A stretch of DNA of 64,000 bases. Origin: Pseudocercospora fijiensis CIRAD86 (Eukaryota > Ascomycota > Dothideomycetes > Mycosphaerellales > Mycosphaerellaceae). The stretch lies in contig NW_006921532.1 in assembly GCF_000340215.1 (NCBI RefSeq), positions 10,639,764 to 10,703,763 on the forward strand, read 5' to 3'. A program made the position numbers and the translations under genes. This document shows positions 13,034-23,971 of this stretch, in pieces. Within the stretch, counting starts at the first letter, position 1, and each line of letters opens with the position of its first letter. A model generated the notes under the pieces. That model did not search any database and had not been told where the DNA came from. It saw only the letters and a program-made list of their open reading frames with translations.

Positions 13034-14105
13034 TAGAACATCGCTCTATTATATAGCGCTTAGACTATAAGTACTACCGGAGTGTCGCGCGGCAGGAGTA
13101 GTTAGGATCTGTTACTATCGAGGAAAGTGCTAGATATAAGCTTTACGAAGTTTAAGTAAGCCCGCTCGTTAGAAGCTAAAGCGATTGCTATTATACTTAC
13201 TATATATATACTACTTATTCTCGTTAATAGGATCTTCCCCTATATATCCTTCCTTATAGTATTAATAATAGTCGTCCTCTACGCTACTCTAGTCTTACTA
13301 TAGTCGAGGTTTACTATACTTAATATATATAAAGAAGGGATTAGTACCGAGAGGGGTATTATCGGCGATCTACTAGAATTGCGAAGAACGGGCTCGATCT
13401 TACTACGATAATTAAAGCGTAGACTACTAAGAATGCTATACTACTAGACGCTAGCCTATAGGAGGAGGCGCCGGTATACTAATCGGGTAATTATTAACGT
13501 CGCCTTTATACCGAGTTTAATAGGCCTAATAACGGGCGTCGCGACTAGCTCTAGTATACTCCTACTATTATGCCTAGGTGTCTAGGCTTAGCTAACTTAA
13601 TAGATAATACGGGCGTAGAGGTAAAAAGGGCCCTATTATACTAAGAGTAGTATCGGAGGCGGACATTAGGGTTCGTTATTATAGAGCTAGAGTCGCTAGA
13701 CCTAAGGGTATAGGCCCTAGCGTAGAACGCTTATTACCCTTCGTAATTTCCTAATTTCTAGCTATATTCTTAAATACGACTATCGCTCGGCAAGTAGCAT
13801 ATCGCTTTACCGGTAGACTACCCTTTCGTCTCTAATTAAGGAATTAATAGATGTCCTTAATCTAGCTACAATTGTCGCATTTCTAAGTAGGTAGCTACTT
13901 ACGATTAGAAGGAAATAGCTACTAGTTTAGAAGTATAGACTCCTCGTTTAGAAGTGTCGACTACGCTACTCTTACTACGGTAGTAGTAGTACTAAGCCCG
14001 ACTAGAGGCAAAGAGTAAGAAGGAGCGGTAGATATAGGTCGAGGCTAATATAATATAGGCGTATTATTATTCGCCCTAGGCGGCGGTATAGCGCGAAGCT
14101 TACTA

Positions 14106-14259
14106 TGTTAAACTACTGCACTAGCGCGCCCGTTTACTAGCATTATGCGGCGACAAAAGATCGGAAGTATCCGCGCTTACTAAGCGTAGATCTCGGGCGC
14201 ACTTATAGGCTAGGGTCGCTACGTGCTTGGCGCCAAGCCTCCTCGGCTTCCGCCTTACA
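14106..14259 (-). repeat. LTR, downstream copy (on minus strand) of the TRIM-like element
   Basis: 154 bp, nearly identical to 14632-14785. The few differences are mainly C/T or G/A transitions (for example cattatg versus tattatg, and cgtaga versus cgtgga), as expected from RIP after insertion. Confidence 0.8.
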
Positions 14260-14311
14260 CGCGCTTCCCTTTTCTTTAGCTGCGGCCCTGCAGCTAGTTA
14301 GCCTTAGCATA

Positions 14312-14425
14312 CCCCGCACCCGCACGTACAGCCGAGTAGCTAATAAAATCTTCTAATGCCCCGCACCCGAACGTGCAGCCGAGCTAATGAAATCTAATAC
14401 CCCGCACCCGAACGTGCAGCTAAGT
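14312..14425. repeat. Three short tandem units inside the TRIM-like element
   Basis: The motif CCCCGCACCCG followed by (C/A)ACGT(A/G)CAG starts at 14312, 14359 and 14400, giving periods of 47 and 41 bp. It is GC-rich against the TA-rich background. Function is unknown; it may be internal to the element or a later expansion. Confidence 0.6.
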
Positions 14426-14576
14426 ATCTAATTAGAATTGCGTCGCAATCTAACAAACAAGCCTATAAGCTAACCCCTCTAAGGCAGGTGCGCCTGCAGC
14501 CGAGTCGCGCGCCTAAGGCAATTAGGCACCTCCGAAGCCGCGTCTGCTAAGGATCAGCCTAGTCGGCTAAGAACGT

Positions 14577-14657
14577 ACGCCGAGAATCGAACGCGCGACC
14601 TTAACCTGCAGACCGTAAAGCGCGGATACTATATCAAACTACTGCACTAGCGCGCCC
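14577..14657 (-). other. tRNA-like segment with A-box and B-box matches, spanning LTR end and interior
   Basis: On the minus strand the sequence starts GGGCGCGCTAGTGCAGTAG, with an RNA polymerase III A-box-like TAGTGCAGTAG at 14639-14649. It has a B-box GTTCGATTC at 14584-14592, about 46 bp further on, a spacing normal for tRNA genes. A central CTGCAGG resembles a tRNA-Cys (GCA) anticodon loop, but the stem around it does not pair, so it is not a functional tRNA. It could be a tRNA-derived head or a captured promoter. Confidence 0.45.
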
Positions 14658-14785
14658 GTTTACTAGTATTATGCGGCGACAAAAGATCGGAAGTATCCGC
14701 GCTTACTAAGCGTGGATCTCGGGCGCACTTATAGGCTAGGGTCGCTACGTGCTTGGCGCCAAGCCTCCTCGGCTTCCGCCTTACA
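14632..14785 (-). repeat. LTR, upstream copy (on minus strand) of the TRIM-like element
   Basis: 154 bp partner of 14106-14259, bounded outside by the tacta target duplication and inside by the putative primer-binding site. It contains the TATAAG box and the first part of the tRNA-like segment. Confidence 0.8.
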
Positions 14786-15284
14786 TACTACTACCTATAA
14801 ATCGAGGCGGATTAGGAATAGCGATATAAGCAGTCGGTATACCGTTAGGGTCGTATTCGGAGTTCTCGAAGACGCTATAGTATAGATAGTTAATCGTATA
14901 TTTACTATTATCCGTAAGCGTACGACTCGAGTATATATATCCCTAAATATTAACTATCTAGGGCTTAGTGCCGACGTAGATATTCGAGCCGCGAGATTGC
15001 TCTAGGATAAATAATTAACTAAGGTTTAGGCGACGTAGCTAGCGGCTATAATATCGGAGGACGTCGCAGATTAACTAATAACGATTAAGGCGCAACTTCC
15101 GTATAATGTTAATATTAGATTTGCCTTTAAACTACTTCTAACTCTAACGCGTAAAGCGCCGAATCGAGTACTCTACTCGGCGATTATAGTCCTAAATACG
15201 CTTATCGTCTACGAAGTAGTACTCCGACGATAGGCGCAGCTTTAGGCATATAGTATTAGCCGATACGGTAGTCTCGTATGTTTA

Positions 15285-15390
15285 GTGTTTAGTATTTAGT
15301 GTTTATTATATAGTATATAGTATATAGTATATATAGTATATAGTATATAGTATGTAGTATATAGTATATAGTATATAGTATCTAGAAGCA
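15285..15390. repeat. TATAG-type microsatellite
   Basis: An imperfect run of tagtatat/tatag units, roughly 100 bp, inside the RIP block. It is degenerate at its left end (tagtgtttagtatttag). No function is apparent. Confidence 0.8.
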
Positions 15391-15739
15391 AATAGAATAT
15401 ACTATAAATAGGAAGGATAGGTATATGTATATAGGAAGGGTCGAGGTATAGATATAGGTATAAGTATAGGTATAGGAAAGCGGAAGTCTACCGGAAGAAG
15501 GAAAGAAAGCAATAGGTAACGCAAAAACCTGCCTTAGGTACCTAGTCGCTTTTACGATATAAGTAAAGAAAGCCTCTTACTATTTCTAGCACTAGCACTA
15601 GTACTAGCACTATTTAGTCTACGTATATACGATTCCGGTTGGCAACTAATATCTACCTATACATCGTTTGTATAACGCGACTGTAACTAACTTTAAGCCT
15701 AACTCTCGCCTACCTACCTTTGCTATTATTGCCCTTTAT

Positions 15740-16350
15740 AGGCTACTTTAGTATCCCTGTCTATTGCTAGCGTTATCGCTTAGGGTAGAGGGGAATAGTC
15801 GTCGTAAGCTCCTTCTAAACCCCCTATACCTACCGCTTTAGTACCCTTATATTGCTAGCGTTGTCGCTTAGGGCAGAGGGGAATAGTCGTCGTAAGCTCC
15901 TCCTAAACCCCCTATACCTACCGCTTTAGTACCCTTATATTGCTAGCATTGTCGCTTAGGGTAGGGGGGGAATAGTCGTCGCAAGCTCCTCCTAAACCCC
16001 CCTATGCCTACCGCTTTAGTACCCTCTAATTGCTAGTATTGTCGCTTAGGGCAGGGGGGAATAGTCGTCGTAAGCTCCTTCTAAACCCCCTATACCTACC
16101 GCTTTAGTATCTACATTTCTTCTACTAACGTTGTTACTTAGGGTAGGGGGGAATAGTCGTCGTAAGCTCTTCCTAAACCCCCCGTACCTACCGCTTTAGC
16201 ATCTATATTTCTTCTACTAACGTTGTCGCTTAGAGTAGAGGGGAATAGTCGTCGCAAGCTTCTCCTAAACTCCCCGTACCTACCGCTTTAGTATCTACGT
16301 TCCTTCTACTAACGTTGTCGCTTAGAGGGAAGAGAGCCTACCGCTTTAGT
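15740..16350. repeat. Minisatellite, period 88-92 bp, about seven units
   Basis: The motif taccgcttta recurs at 15831, 15919, 16009, 16097, 16189, 16281 and 16339. Spacing is 88, 90, 88, 92 and 92 bp, with a last truncated unit. Each unit holds a G-rich tract (TAGGGTAGGGGGG type), then GAATAGTCGTCG, then a C-rich tract (ACCCCCCTATGCCTA type). The two tracts are nearly complementary and could fold into a stem with a loop of about 25-30 nt. G/C run lengths vary between units. It is the most ordered tandem array in the block and does not look like a coding repeat. Confidence 0.9.
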
Positions 16351-16970
16351 AACGCTAGGCGAGTAGTAGGTGTTTAATCTAGCGATAGCTTAGTAGAGGG
16401 TATATTAAGCGCAAGTCCTTTATAGGTTAGAGGTTGCCGGCAGGTCTTATCTGCTAGGAGCTGCGATACTGTTCTCCTACTAGGTTCTCGGAGCCTAAGG
16501 CATCCGTCGTTATCGTATTAATTACTTTTGCTAGTATAGTTTTGCTAGAAATACGCTAAATCGACTTAACTCGGTAGGCTTCGAATAAAGCGAGTTTAGG
16601 TGCTAGTTTAGTGCGTAGTAATATAGACACTAGCTTAATATCGATAATATAGCTTCTAGATACGGAATTAAACCCTTAACTAGTATAGTATTTAAACCTT
16701 ACCTACCTGCCTTCCCCTTCTAACTAAGCTATTACCGTAGGCAGCAGCAATAAGGGTATATAATAGCACTGCAATTTACAACCTTTAACTAATAATAATC
16801 GACTAATAACGAAGCGACGCCTAGCTATAACTAGGTATAGGAGTTGTAGTAATCCTTTGCGCCTAGTTATTAAGTTATATAGGGAACCTATAGGATTTAG
16901 GCTTCGGTCCTTAGGCTTCGGCCTTTTCTAAGGCAGCTAGCAGCCTAATAAACTAGCGGCGGGTCCTACC

Positions 16971-17343
16971 TAGACCCCGTAGTAGTTCGGTTTGCGAACT
17001 ACTAAACGTATATAGTTTGGTTTCTTAGCGGTATCCCTCCGGTTTAGTTCCGGTTTAGTTTTTTGCCCCGCTAGTCTAAGCTAGTTTCTAAGGAAACTGC
17101 GACGATATACGACGACCTCGGAACGAGTCCGGTACGCGACGGGGGCCCTATATTATATACGCTATACGATTGCATCCGTGTTTCGGGCTGTTTAGACGTG
17201 TTTTAGGATAGGTTTTTGTCCGTAGCCGGCACGTAGCCGGCAAACCGGTCCGTGCACCGGTTTCTTAGCAAACTAAACTAAACCAAACTAGAATTTCGGC
17301 TTAGCAAACTAAACCAACCCAACCCGAACTACTGCGGGGTCTA
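16971..17343. mobile_element. Non-autonomous hAT-type DNA transposon (MITE), 373 bp
   Basis: The ends are inverted: TAGACCCCGTAGTAGTTCGG at 16971-16990 and its complement (one C/T difference) at 17324-17343. They are followed inward by GGTTTAGTTT-like subterminal repeats in opposite orientation. The flanks are a perfect 8 bp direct duplication, gtcctacc, at 16963-16970 and 17344-17351. Eight-base target duplications together with 5'-TAGACCC/CAGGCCC-like ends are typical of the hAT superfamily. The 373 bp interior has no coding capacity, so mobility would depend on a transposase elsewhere. Confidence 0.88.
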
Positions 17344-18539
17344 GTCCTACCTTATACTATTAAAGAAATTAGTCCGCCTAGTTTTCTATAGCGGCGCCTT
17401 CTTATAAGGCGTATAAGGTCGAAGTCTAGTAGGCATGTTTACTTAGTCGATTTGTAACGTGTCTTAAAGGGTTATAAGCTCGAGGGCTATATCGTGTCCG
17501 CAAGAGTAATTCCGGGTGTTGCCCGTCTACAGTTTTTTGCTTCCGGGCTTTAGGTCCTTTTTTTTAGCCTTAGTCGGCCTTAGTCGGTACTGTCTTTATT
17601 AGTTTGTTTGCTAGCTTCTTTTGTCTATGTACCTATCCGTAGCACTATCTATAGCTCTTAATACTCGATTGTTCTTTCGTTCTTTCGCTACCGAAGGTCG
17701 CTAAGGGTACGGTTTACAAAGGTACAGTGCGCTTTAGTATAATAGGCTTTAGTATAGTACGCTTTTTGCTATTAGCGCGTCGTAGTATTGTCGCATCGTA
17801 ATATTAGCGTATATCGAGGGTAGGTAGGTAGTACTAGCGCATTGTTATTGTCGCATTGTTACGGTTTAGAGAAAGTAACGTAAAAGGTAGGTACGTAATA
17901 TCTTCGGAGGCCGAGTTTGTCCGTCCTACTAGTTCGTATATAACTTAGCTAATTAGATCTTAAGCTTTCGAAATCCGGGGAGTTACGTAGTAACAACTTA
18001 GCACATTTAGCTACTATAGTACCCTTGTTAGTATAAGGCGAGCTTCGCTCGCAATTATAGAATATCGTATCCGGGGTTGCGTTAGCTACTTCTCCCCTCG
18101 CCTAGACGGAGCTCTATATATACTAGATTGTTAATAGAGGTTTGGCTTTACTTTAGTCTATTGTCGCTTCCTATTATTACGCCTTCCTTACTAACCTTAC
18201 TATACCTATTGTCGCGATAAACCTTACTTAGACTCGCTATACTTTCGCGCCTTGCCTCGTAATATTCTTCTTCTATCGATACTAATAGCGATACCGATAC
18301 CGATACCGATAGTAGTAGCCGCTATAACTAGTATTCCGCGAGACCTTATTCTTAGCGTAGCTTTAGTAGCTTTAGCTTCTTTACTAGTAGCGCACTTACT
18401 AGTAGCGTACTTACTAGTAGGAGAAGAAGAATATTTATTATAAGTCGCGAGGCGTATCGCTATAGACTCGCTACTAACTCGCTCTAGACTTTAACGCCCT
18501 ACGACTATAAATACCTACGATTTCTAGTATTATAGCGCG

Positions 18540-19060
18540 TAGATATAGCAAGAGCTGCTCGATTAAATAGCGATACCGGATAAGAAGAAGGCGGTATTAA
18601 ATAGACTACGGAAATATAAGGCTACTAGACTTATTATAGAAACGGACTCTAGTAAGCTTATACTAGCGCTATACTACTACTATATACGCTCTAATAACTT
18701 TAAGTATCGTATACTTAATACTAAAGGCGAGCGAGTCTACGCTTATTATAAGTGCAAGGGTAAGTCTAGCTATACTACTAGTTTAGAGGTTAAAGAAGAC
18801 GATAGAAACAGCGAGCTAGCCGCAATATAGGCGCGAGTCGAGGCTATAGAGGCAAAGAATACTAAACTAGAGGCAAAGATTAAGGCACTAGAAGCTAGGT
18901 TCGATAAGTTAGAAGGATACTGCCTTTCGTAGTTTAAATAACTTAAGAATAAGGCTATTATTAAGTCTCGCGATATATATACCATTTAGAAGGAGCTATA
19001 GCTAAATACGACTCGCTAGCCGCTAGTAGAAGATGTTTAAGTTAGAGGTTTTAGAGATAG
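18540..19060 (+). pseudogene. RIP-damaged transposon ORF with Cys-rich and coiled-coil parts
   Basis: One plus-strand frame reads protein-like with only RIP-type stops. A stretch YYYYIRSNNFKYRILNTKGE, with Tyr where Cys would be before RIP, is followed by YYKCKGKS. Together they suggest a former Cys-x2-Cys zinc-binding unit. Next comes a heptad-rich acidic/basic helix (ARVEAIEAKNTKLEAKIKAL) at about 18830-18920 that should form a coiled coil. No family is recognised. It lies about 1.6 kb from the integrase pseudogene in opposite orientation and could belong to the same element. Confidence 0.5.
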
Positions 19061-20639
19061 TAAAAGAAGAAGTATAAGTCTACTACGAGTCTACTACGAG
19101 TCTACTATTCTATCTCTTCTTCTTTAGTCGTTAACTACGCTTTATCTTCTTAGCCTCTCCGCCGCTATTAGCCTCTCCGCCGCTATTAGCCTATCTATTA
19201 GTAGGTTGCTAATCGCTCGACCCTTTCGGAGTAGGCGTACCTTACGGTACACTCGCGGTAGCATCGCCGCTTAAGTTAATTATCTCGGGCGGCTAATTCG
19301 TATCGATAACCTTCTTAGTCTATAGCTTTTCTTTCTTAATCTTAATACTATTAACTACCTTTTACTAACTCGCTATATTACTCGTACTAGTACTCGTAGT
19401 AATAGTACTTAACCGATGTTTCCGCTTTTGTTGTTGCTACTTCTCCTACTTAGTCTAGATATAGAGCTTAATCTCGTAGACTAATAATAACTTTGTTGCT
19501 AGTTTGTAGACCGTTAAAGCCTATCTAAGTAATCGAAGCGCCTTACTTACTAGCTTCTCTAGTTAATTAGTTGTATTATTAAAGTCTATATAGAGGAAGT
19601 AGTTAAAATAGTCCTAGGTCCGATCGATACTACTATCTAGTAGCTCGTAGGCGTTAATCCGGTCGACAATCTAGTCTATAAACGTTATCTCGGCTTCGAG
19701 GAATTCTTAGTTAGACTAGGCATCCGTAATAGTAGTATATAGGTTAGGTTCACTATAGAACTATATCTTAGTTATACTCGTAAGCTTAACTTCTATATGC
19801 TAAGTATAGATTAAATAGCGGCAATAGTATCCCTATACTTTAAGGTCCGATAAAGCTAAAGCTAAAGCTAAAGCAGGTATTAGTAGACGTTGCGAGAGGC
19901 TCCGAGATCTAGCATTTAGTATTCGAGTTACTAGCTTATACTAACTAGCAGCATTGCGTATAGCATTAGCCGCCTTAGGTATAGAGGGGAACGTATTAAA
20001 GCCTCGTACTATACTCGCGGAGCTACTCGTAGCGGCGGCTACTAATTGCTCGCGAACAAATTGCTCGCTTAGTAGATCGGGATTAAGAAGGCCGCATTGT
20101 AAACAGAATCGGTATTTACTATATATCTTTATATAGTCGACGCCTAATTTAGTATAATAGATGCCCTAATAAGTAGCTATTATTAGATTAGTAGGTATTA
20201 TTAGATAAATAGAGGTAGAAATAGTAGAGGTTTAAGAAGGTTATAGATAAAATCGAACTAGAAAAAGCGACTCGCTATATACTCGCGGCCGGCTCGTAGA
20301 TCGCCGATTAGTATAAATTATTTATAAACTTAATTATCCTAGCTTCCTAATTCCGCGCCGCCGCTAACTAACTACGTGCTACTAATAGCTTATCTAACTC
20401 TATTAGTTCCGGCTCTAACCCTATAGCTATATGCTCCCTAGCTAGCCGTCGAAGAAGTAAGTAGGTAGAGCGGTAAAGGCGCTCTATATTATCGCTATTC
20501 TCGCTACTACTTACTAGATACGAGAAGCTATAAATCTATAATGCTATCTAACACTAAGAAAGCGTAGCCTCGGGCAGGTAGGCTTTAAGATCTAGGAAGT
20601 AGCGAGTCTATTAGCGAGTCTATAGCGAGTCTGTAGCGA

Positions 20640-21941
20640 GTACTATAGAATCTAATATATACCGAATCCTTAAAGGTCTTCCTCTATATTATTAAGTACG
20701 CCGTTAGGTATAGGAATACCTTAATAAGAATGCCCGCTTAGCTCTAGATAATAGTATAGAATATGCGGAATACCTAGTACGACGTATAGTCGATTAGCCT
20801 GCTTCCTAATCCGATAGCTATTCTAGAGGTAAACAAATTCGAGGACTTTATAGCGTATAATTAGTATATAGACTATAAGGAAGGCAATCCGATCGGCTAG
20901 TAATTTAGTATCGTATAGTAACTTGCGTAGCAACTCGTAAAAATAGCTCCTTTAGCTATTTAATATAGGTACTTACTAGCGCTACTATGCCTCGATCCGC
21001 TAGTTTATCTTGCTCGTACCGTATTTAAAGCAGTCTTCGAAAGCTAGTAGTTCTAGTTCTAGTTCCGGATCCGGGTTACTACGAGTCGCAAGGCGAGTCG
21101 TAAGGCGAGTCGTATAGTAAGCGTCCGCGGCTAGAATCGTTTCCGCCCTACGGTCTAATCGGATAATCTATAGTATTATACTACTATTCTTAATTGTTGC
21201 AATATATTAAGCGAGTACGGATATAGCTATGCGGCTAGTAATCCCTACGTAGACCTAGATAATATAACGCGAGTAGATATTAATAGCTACGTAGATCTAT
21301 ATTCCCTAATGCTCGAATTTATAGTAAGCATCTATTAATATTACGTAGCTAGGGCCTAGTATAACAATCGCTTTATAGTGCTCTCGCGCCCGCTCGCGGC
21401 GGACTCGTAACCCTTTAGGATTTAGTAAGCAAGCTATACGATATAGCCGATCTCTGCTAATAATATTGTATTTAGACCTAATATAGGTATATAGGTACCG
21501 TCGGCCGAAGGACTCTACTATAGACTTCTCGAGCTCTTCCTATAAGACCTCTACTATCTCCTCTTCTGCTTCTATCTATCTATCTCGCGATAATGCCTTC
21601 TTTAATCTAAGCTCTTAACGTATCCGTTAATATCTCCGCTAGCTAATATTAAATCTATCTATCTTTAGTACTTTAACCGCTTCTTTATTAGTTAAGCGTA
21701 AAGCGGAGAAGGTATATACGACTCGGATCTTTAGTACCTCGATATTATTAACTCGGTTATAGTAAGCGTAATAGCTATAATTAACCCCCTATTCCTTAAG
21801 CCTCCGATAAAGCGTAGAAAGAGCTATCTAGTAACTAGTCTCTTATATAAGGTGCTATAGGATTTCGCCTTATATAGTACCGCTATTAACTTATAAGGTT
21901 ATCTAAGCCCTCTATAGCGAGAGATCGATACGTAGAGGCAT
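20640..21941 (-). pseudogene. Integrase-core transposase, inactivated by RIP
   Basis: From an ATG at 21941 one phase runs leftwards about 430 codons. The N-terminal part resembles a helix-turn-helix (INRF-like ISRRRYQRIR pattern), followed by an rve/DDE integrase core. The first Asp lies in LIDA at 21330-21332. The second Asp lies in IRLDRR (family SDRG-ET) at 21153-21155, 59 codons on. The Glu lies in RIEA at 20991-20993, 54 codons further. Flanking features AINIYSRYI and LADRIAFL also fit fungal integrase-core transposons of the Ginger-like kind. Stops are only TAG or TAA. All three catalytic codons survive, but the chain is interrupted many times. Confidence 0.8.
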
Positions 21942-22141
21942 TTTGCGAGTTAATAGCGAGTATAGTACGAGGGCAAACATAGAAAGTTAGTCGTAGAGGT
22001 AGGCTAGTAGAGGAGGCGGTAAGAACCTCTATTAACAATCTAGTATATATAGGCCTCCCTACGCCTACGGCAGCGGGTATAAAGTAACTAACGAAACCCC
22101 GGATACATATACTTAAGAGCGAGTACGGAGGCCTATACGTA

Positions 22142-23534
22142 CTAGAGGCTCAATGTAGCACTTCTTACCGCAGCGATATAGTACAATCTTTGCCCCTACA
22201 AATTGTTTTTAATGTATCTTTTTATCTAGAGGACTTATAGCTAAACAATATATAGCAAAGATACTCTAATTGAGGTCTATTTTTAGAAAATATTAAAATT
22301 TTTAGTCGTTCCCTCCTAAATTAATAAGCTATATAGCTTGAAACTCTAAGTTAGACGTTTTAGAATTTTAGTGTTTTTTAAGCCTTAGTATACTGTTTTT
22401 AGTAATCCAAGATCTATGTCTTATAGTTTTGTTTAAAAAGAATCTAGTTCTAGATTTTTATTCTAGTATAGCTACTATTAGTAATATAATCTAGAAAAGA
22501 ATATTATTAGAACCTGAATTCTTACTAGGTTCTCTTTAGTATATCTTTTTATATAGAAGAGTTATACTTTAATAATATAAGACAAAGATACTCTATTTTT
22601 TATCTATTTTTAGAAATTAAGTAAAACTGTTATAGTTATCCACTAAGATTAGCCTAAAAATCTAAAAGAAAGACTTTTAGATTTTAGTATTTATTAAGCC
22701 TTATAATACTATTTTTAGTAATCTAAAAGCTAGAACTAAAGGTTTTACCTAGTTTTAATCTATATTAAGATTCCTATCTAAATACGCCTACTATTAGTCT
22801 TAAAATCCAAAAGCGAATATTTTTTAAGAATTATAAGCTTAAGAATTTAAAGTTTAGAATTTTAAAAAATATTCTTTCTTAAGTTATAAGACTATTTATA
22901 AACTAATAAAGGTAAAAGCTCTAATAGGAAATTTTACTAGATAAAACTGTTAGGTTTTGATTTTAGATTACTAAAAATAGTATACTAAGGCTTAAAATAT
23001 ACTAAAATCTTAAAATCTTAATTCTAGAATTTTAGGCTAATCTTAGTAGATAGCTATAATAATTCTAGTCATTTTCTAAATATATATAGAGAGTAAAGTA
23101 ATTTTGTCTTATATTACTAAGCTATAACTCTTCTAAATAAAAAGATATGTAAGATAGAATCTAAGAACAATCTAAGTTTTTATAGTATTCTTTTCTAGAT
23201 TATATTACTAATAGTAGCTATATTAAGATAGAAACCTTAATATAGAGTCTTATAAAGTAAGGCTATAAGACCTAGACTTTAGATTAATAAAAATAGTATA
23301 CTAAGGCTTAAAAAAACGCTCAAATCCTAAAACGTCTAACTTAGAGTTTTAGGCTATATAGCTTATTAATTTAGTAGGTAACGACTAAAAATTTTAATTT
23401 TTTCTAAAAATAGACCTAGATTAGAGTATCTTTGTCTTATATTGTTTAGCTATAAGTCCTCTAGATAAAAAGATATATTAAAAACAATTTGTAGGGGCAA
23501 AAATTGCAGTACAAAGTCTGCATTGAGCCTCTAG
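22142..23534. mobile_element. AT-rich fold-back element with long inverted repeats, 1393 bp
   Basis: The ends are perfect 14 bp inverted repeats, CTAGAGGCTCAATG, flanked by TA on both sides (22140-22141 and 23535-23536), a Tc1/mariner-like arrangement. After a divergent spacer of about 30-50 bp, a further inverted repeat of some 250 bp begins with TTTGCCCCTACAAATTG on the left, with its complement ending near 23503. A second, less perfect inverted pair lies nearer the centre, so most of the element could fold on itself. It is much more AT-rich than the rest of the block and has no coding frame. It forms the right border of the RIP block. Confidence 0.8.
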
Positions 23535-23536
23535 TA

Positions 23537-23971
23537 TGTATGGAGCTCCGTCAGCGAGTCCGAGCCGCCCCGCCAGACGCAGCAAACAAGCTCAAGCGGA
23601 GCCAAGTCCAGCAACCACATCCTGCATGTCACCACTTCTGTTCCAAGCCTGGCTTTGCTCTGCCAACCTCTTGATTTGCCAGGTATGCAATGCGCCTCCT
23701 TGGAGTCCGCGGAGCGACTAGAAGAGCCTTGTGAGGAGCCCCCAAAAGGCGGCAGAGCTTTGATTAAGTCAGCGGTTTGTAGATGTGCGCGATGCGTTTC
23801 TTTTTCACTGACCTCACTCCGTCCTCTTACGATCTCGGCATCGGCAGCAGAACGACAGCAGCCGCACGGAACCAGCCTTTGAAAGGACGCTATTCCCCCT
23901 CGATCCAGTAATCGCCGTCATCGAGACAGGAGTTCCCTGCACTAGTTGTTGTCAAGAAAGAGCTTGTCGGC
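23537..23971 (+). promoter_or_regulatory. Upstream region of the RGS-LOV gene
   Basis: 435 bp of normal-composition DNA between the end of the fold-back element and the RGS-LOV start codon. It must contain the 5' leader and most of the promoter. No TATA box is obvious. Two short frames here (61 and 75 codons) have no protein features. The RIP signature stops abruptly at its left edge. Confidence 0.4.

Larger units (their letters stand above)
14106..14785 (-). mobile_element. TRIM-like short LTR element, 680 bp
   Basis: Two 154 bp direct repeats (14106-14259 and 14632-14785) flank 372 bp without coding capacity. The outer flanks carry an identical 5 bp duplication, tacta, at 14101-14105 and 14786-14790. 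Read on the minus strand, the LTR starts TGTAAGG and ends TTTGACA, giving TG...CA ends. One copy reads TAACA and the other GATA at that end, and each difference is a single RIP-type change. Just inside the upstream LTR is TAGTATCCGCGC, which would be a TGG-initial primer-binding site before RIP. Just before the downstream LTR is a purine tract (AAAGAAAAGGGAAG). A TATAAG box lies mid-LTR. This set of features defines a terminal-repeat retrotransposon in miniature, which must rely on proteins made elsewhere. Confidence 0.75.
5480..23535. mobile_element. RIP-mutated transposon block (about 18 kb)
   Basis: From about 5480 to 23535 the dinucleotides CA and TG become rare and TA very common, while CG stays frequent. 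This is the product of C-to-T changes in CpA context on both strands, the signature of fungal repeat-induced point mutation. No intact gene is present, and stops in the recognisable frames are almost all TAG or TAA where the family expects Gln or Trp. The left border falls within about 250 bp of the TYW3 stop. The right border coincides with the terminal inverted repeat of the fold-back element. Identified parts are listed separately. I see nothing identifiable in 13034-14100, 14790-15280, 16360-16960, 17352-18500 and 19060-20640. Confidence 0.9.

Noticed and set aside
14577..14657. Functional tRNA-Cys gene
   Set aside because: Box A and B fit, but the anticodon stem does not pair and the segment is part of a repeated element.
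18252..18443. 63-codon hydrophobic ORF in the RIP block
   Set aside because: Ile/Leu/Val richness is what TA-rich RIP-mutated DNA yields by chance; no start context or homology.
14101..23536. CRISPR-like array or biosynthetic cluster as explanation of the repeats
   Set aside because: Repeat units are 88-92 bp without constant spacers, the window is eukaryotic, and no polyketide or peptide synthase domains are present.
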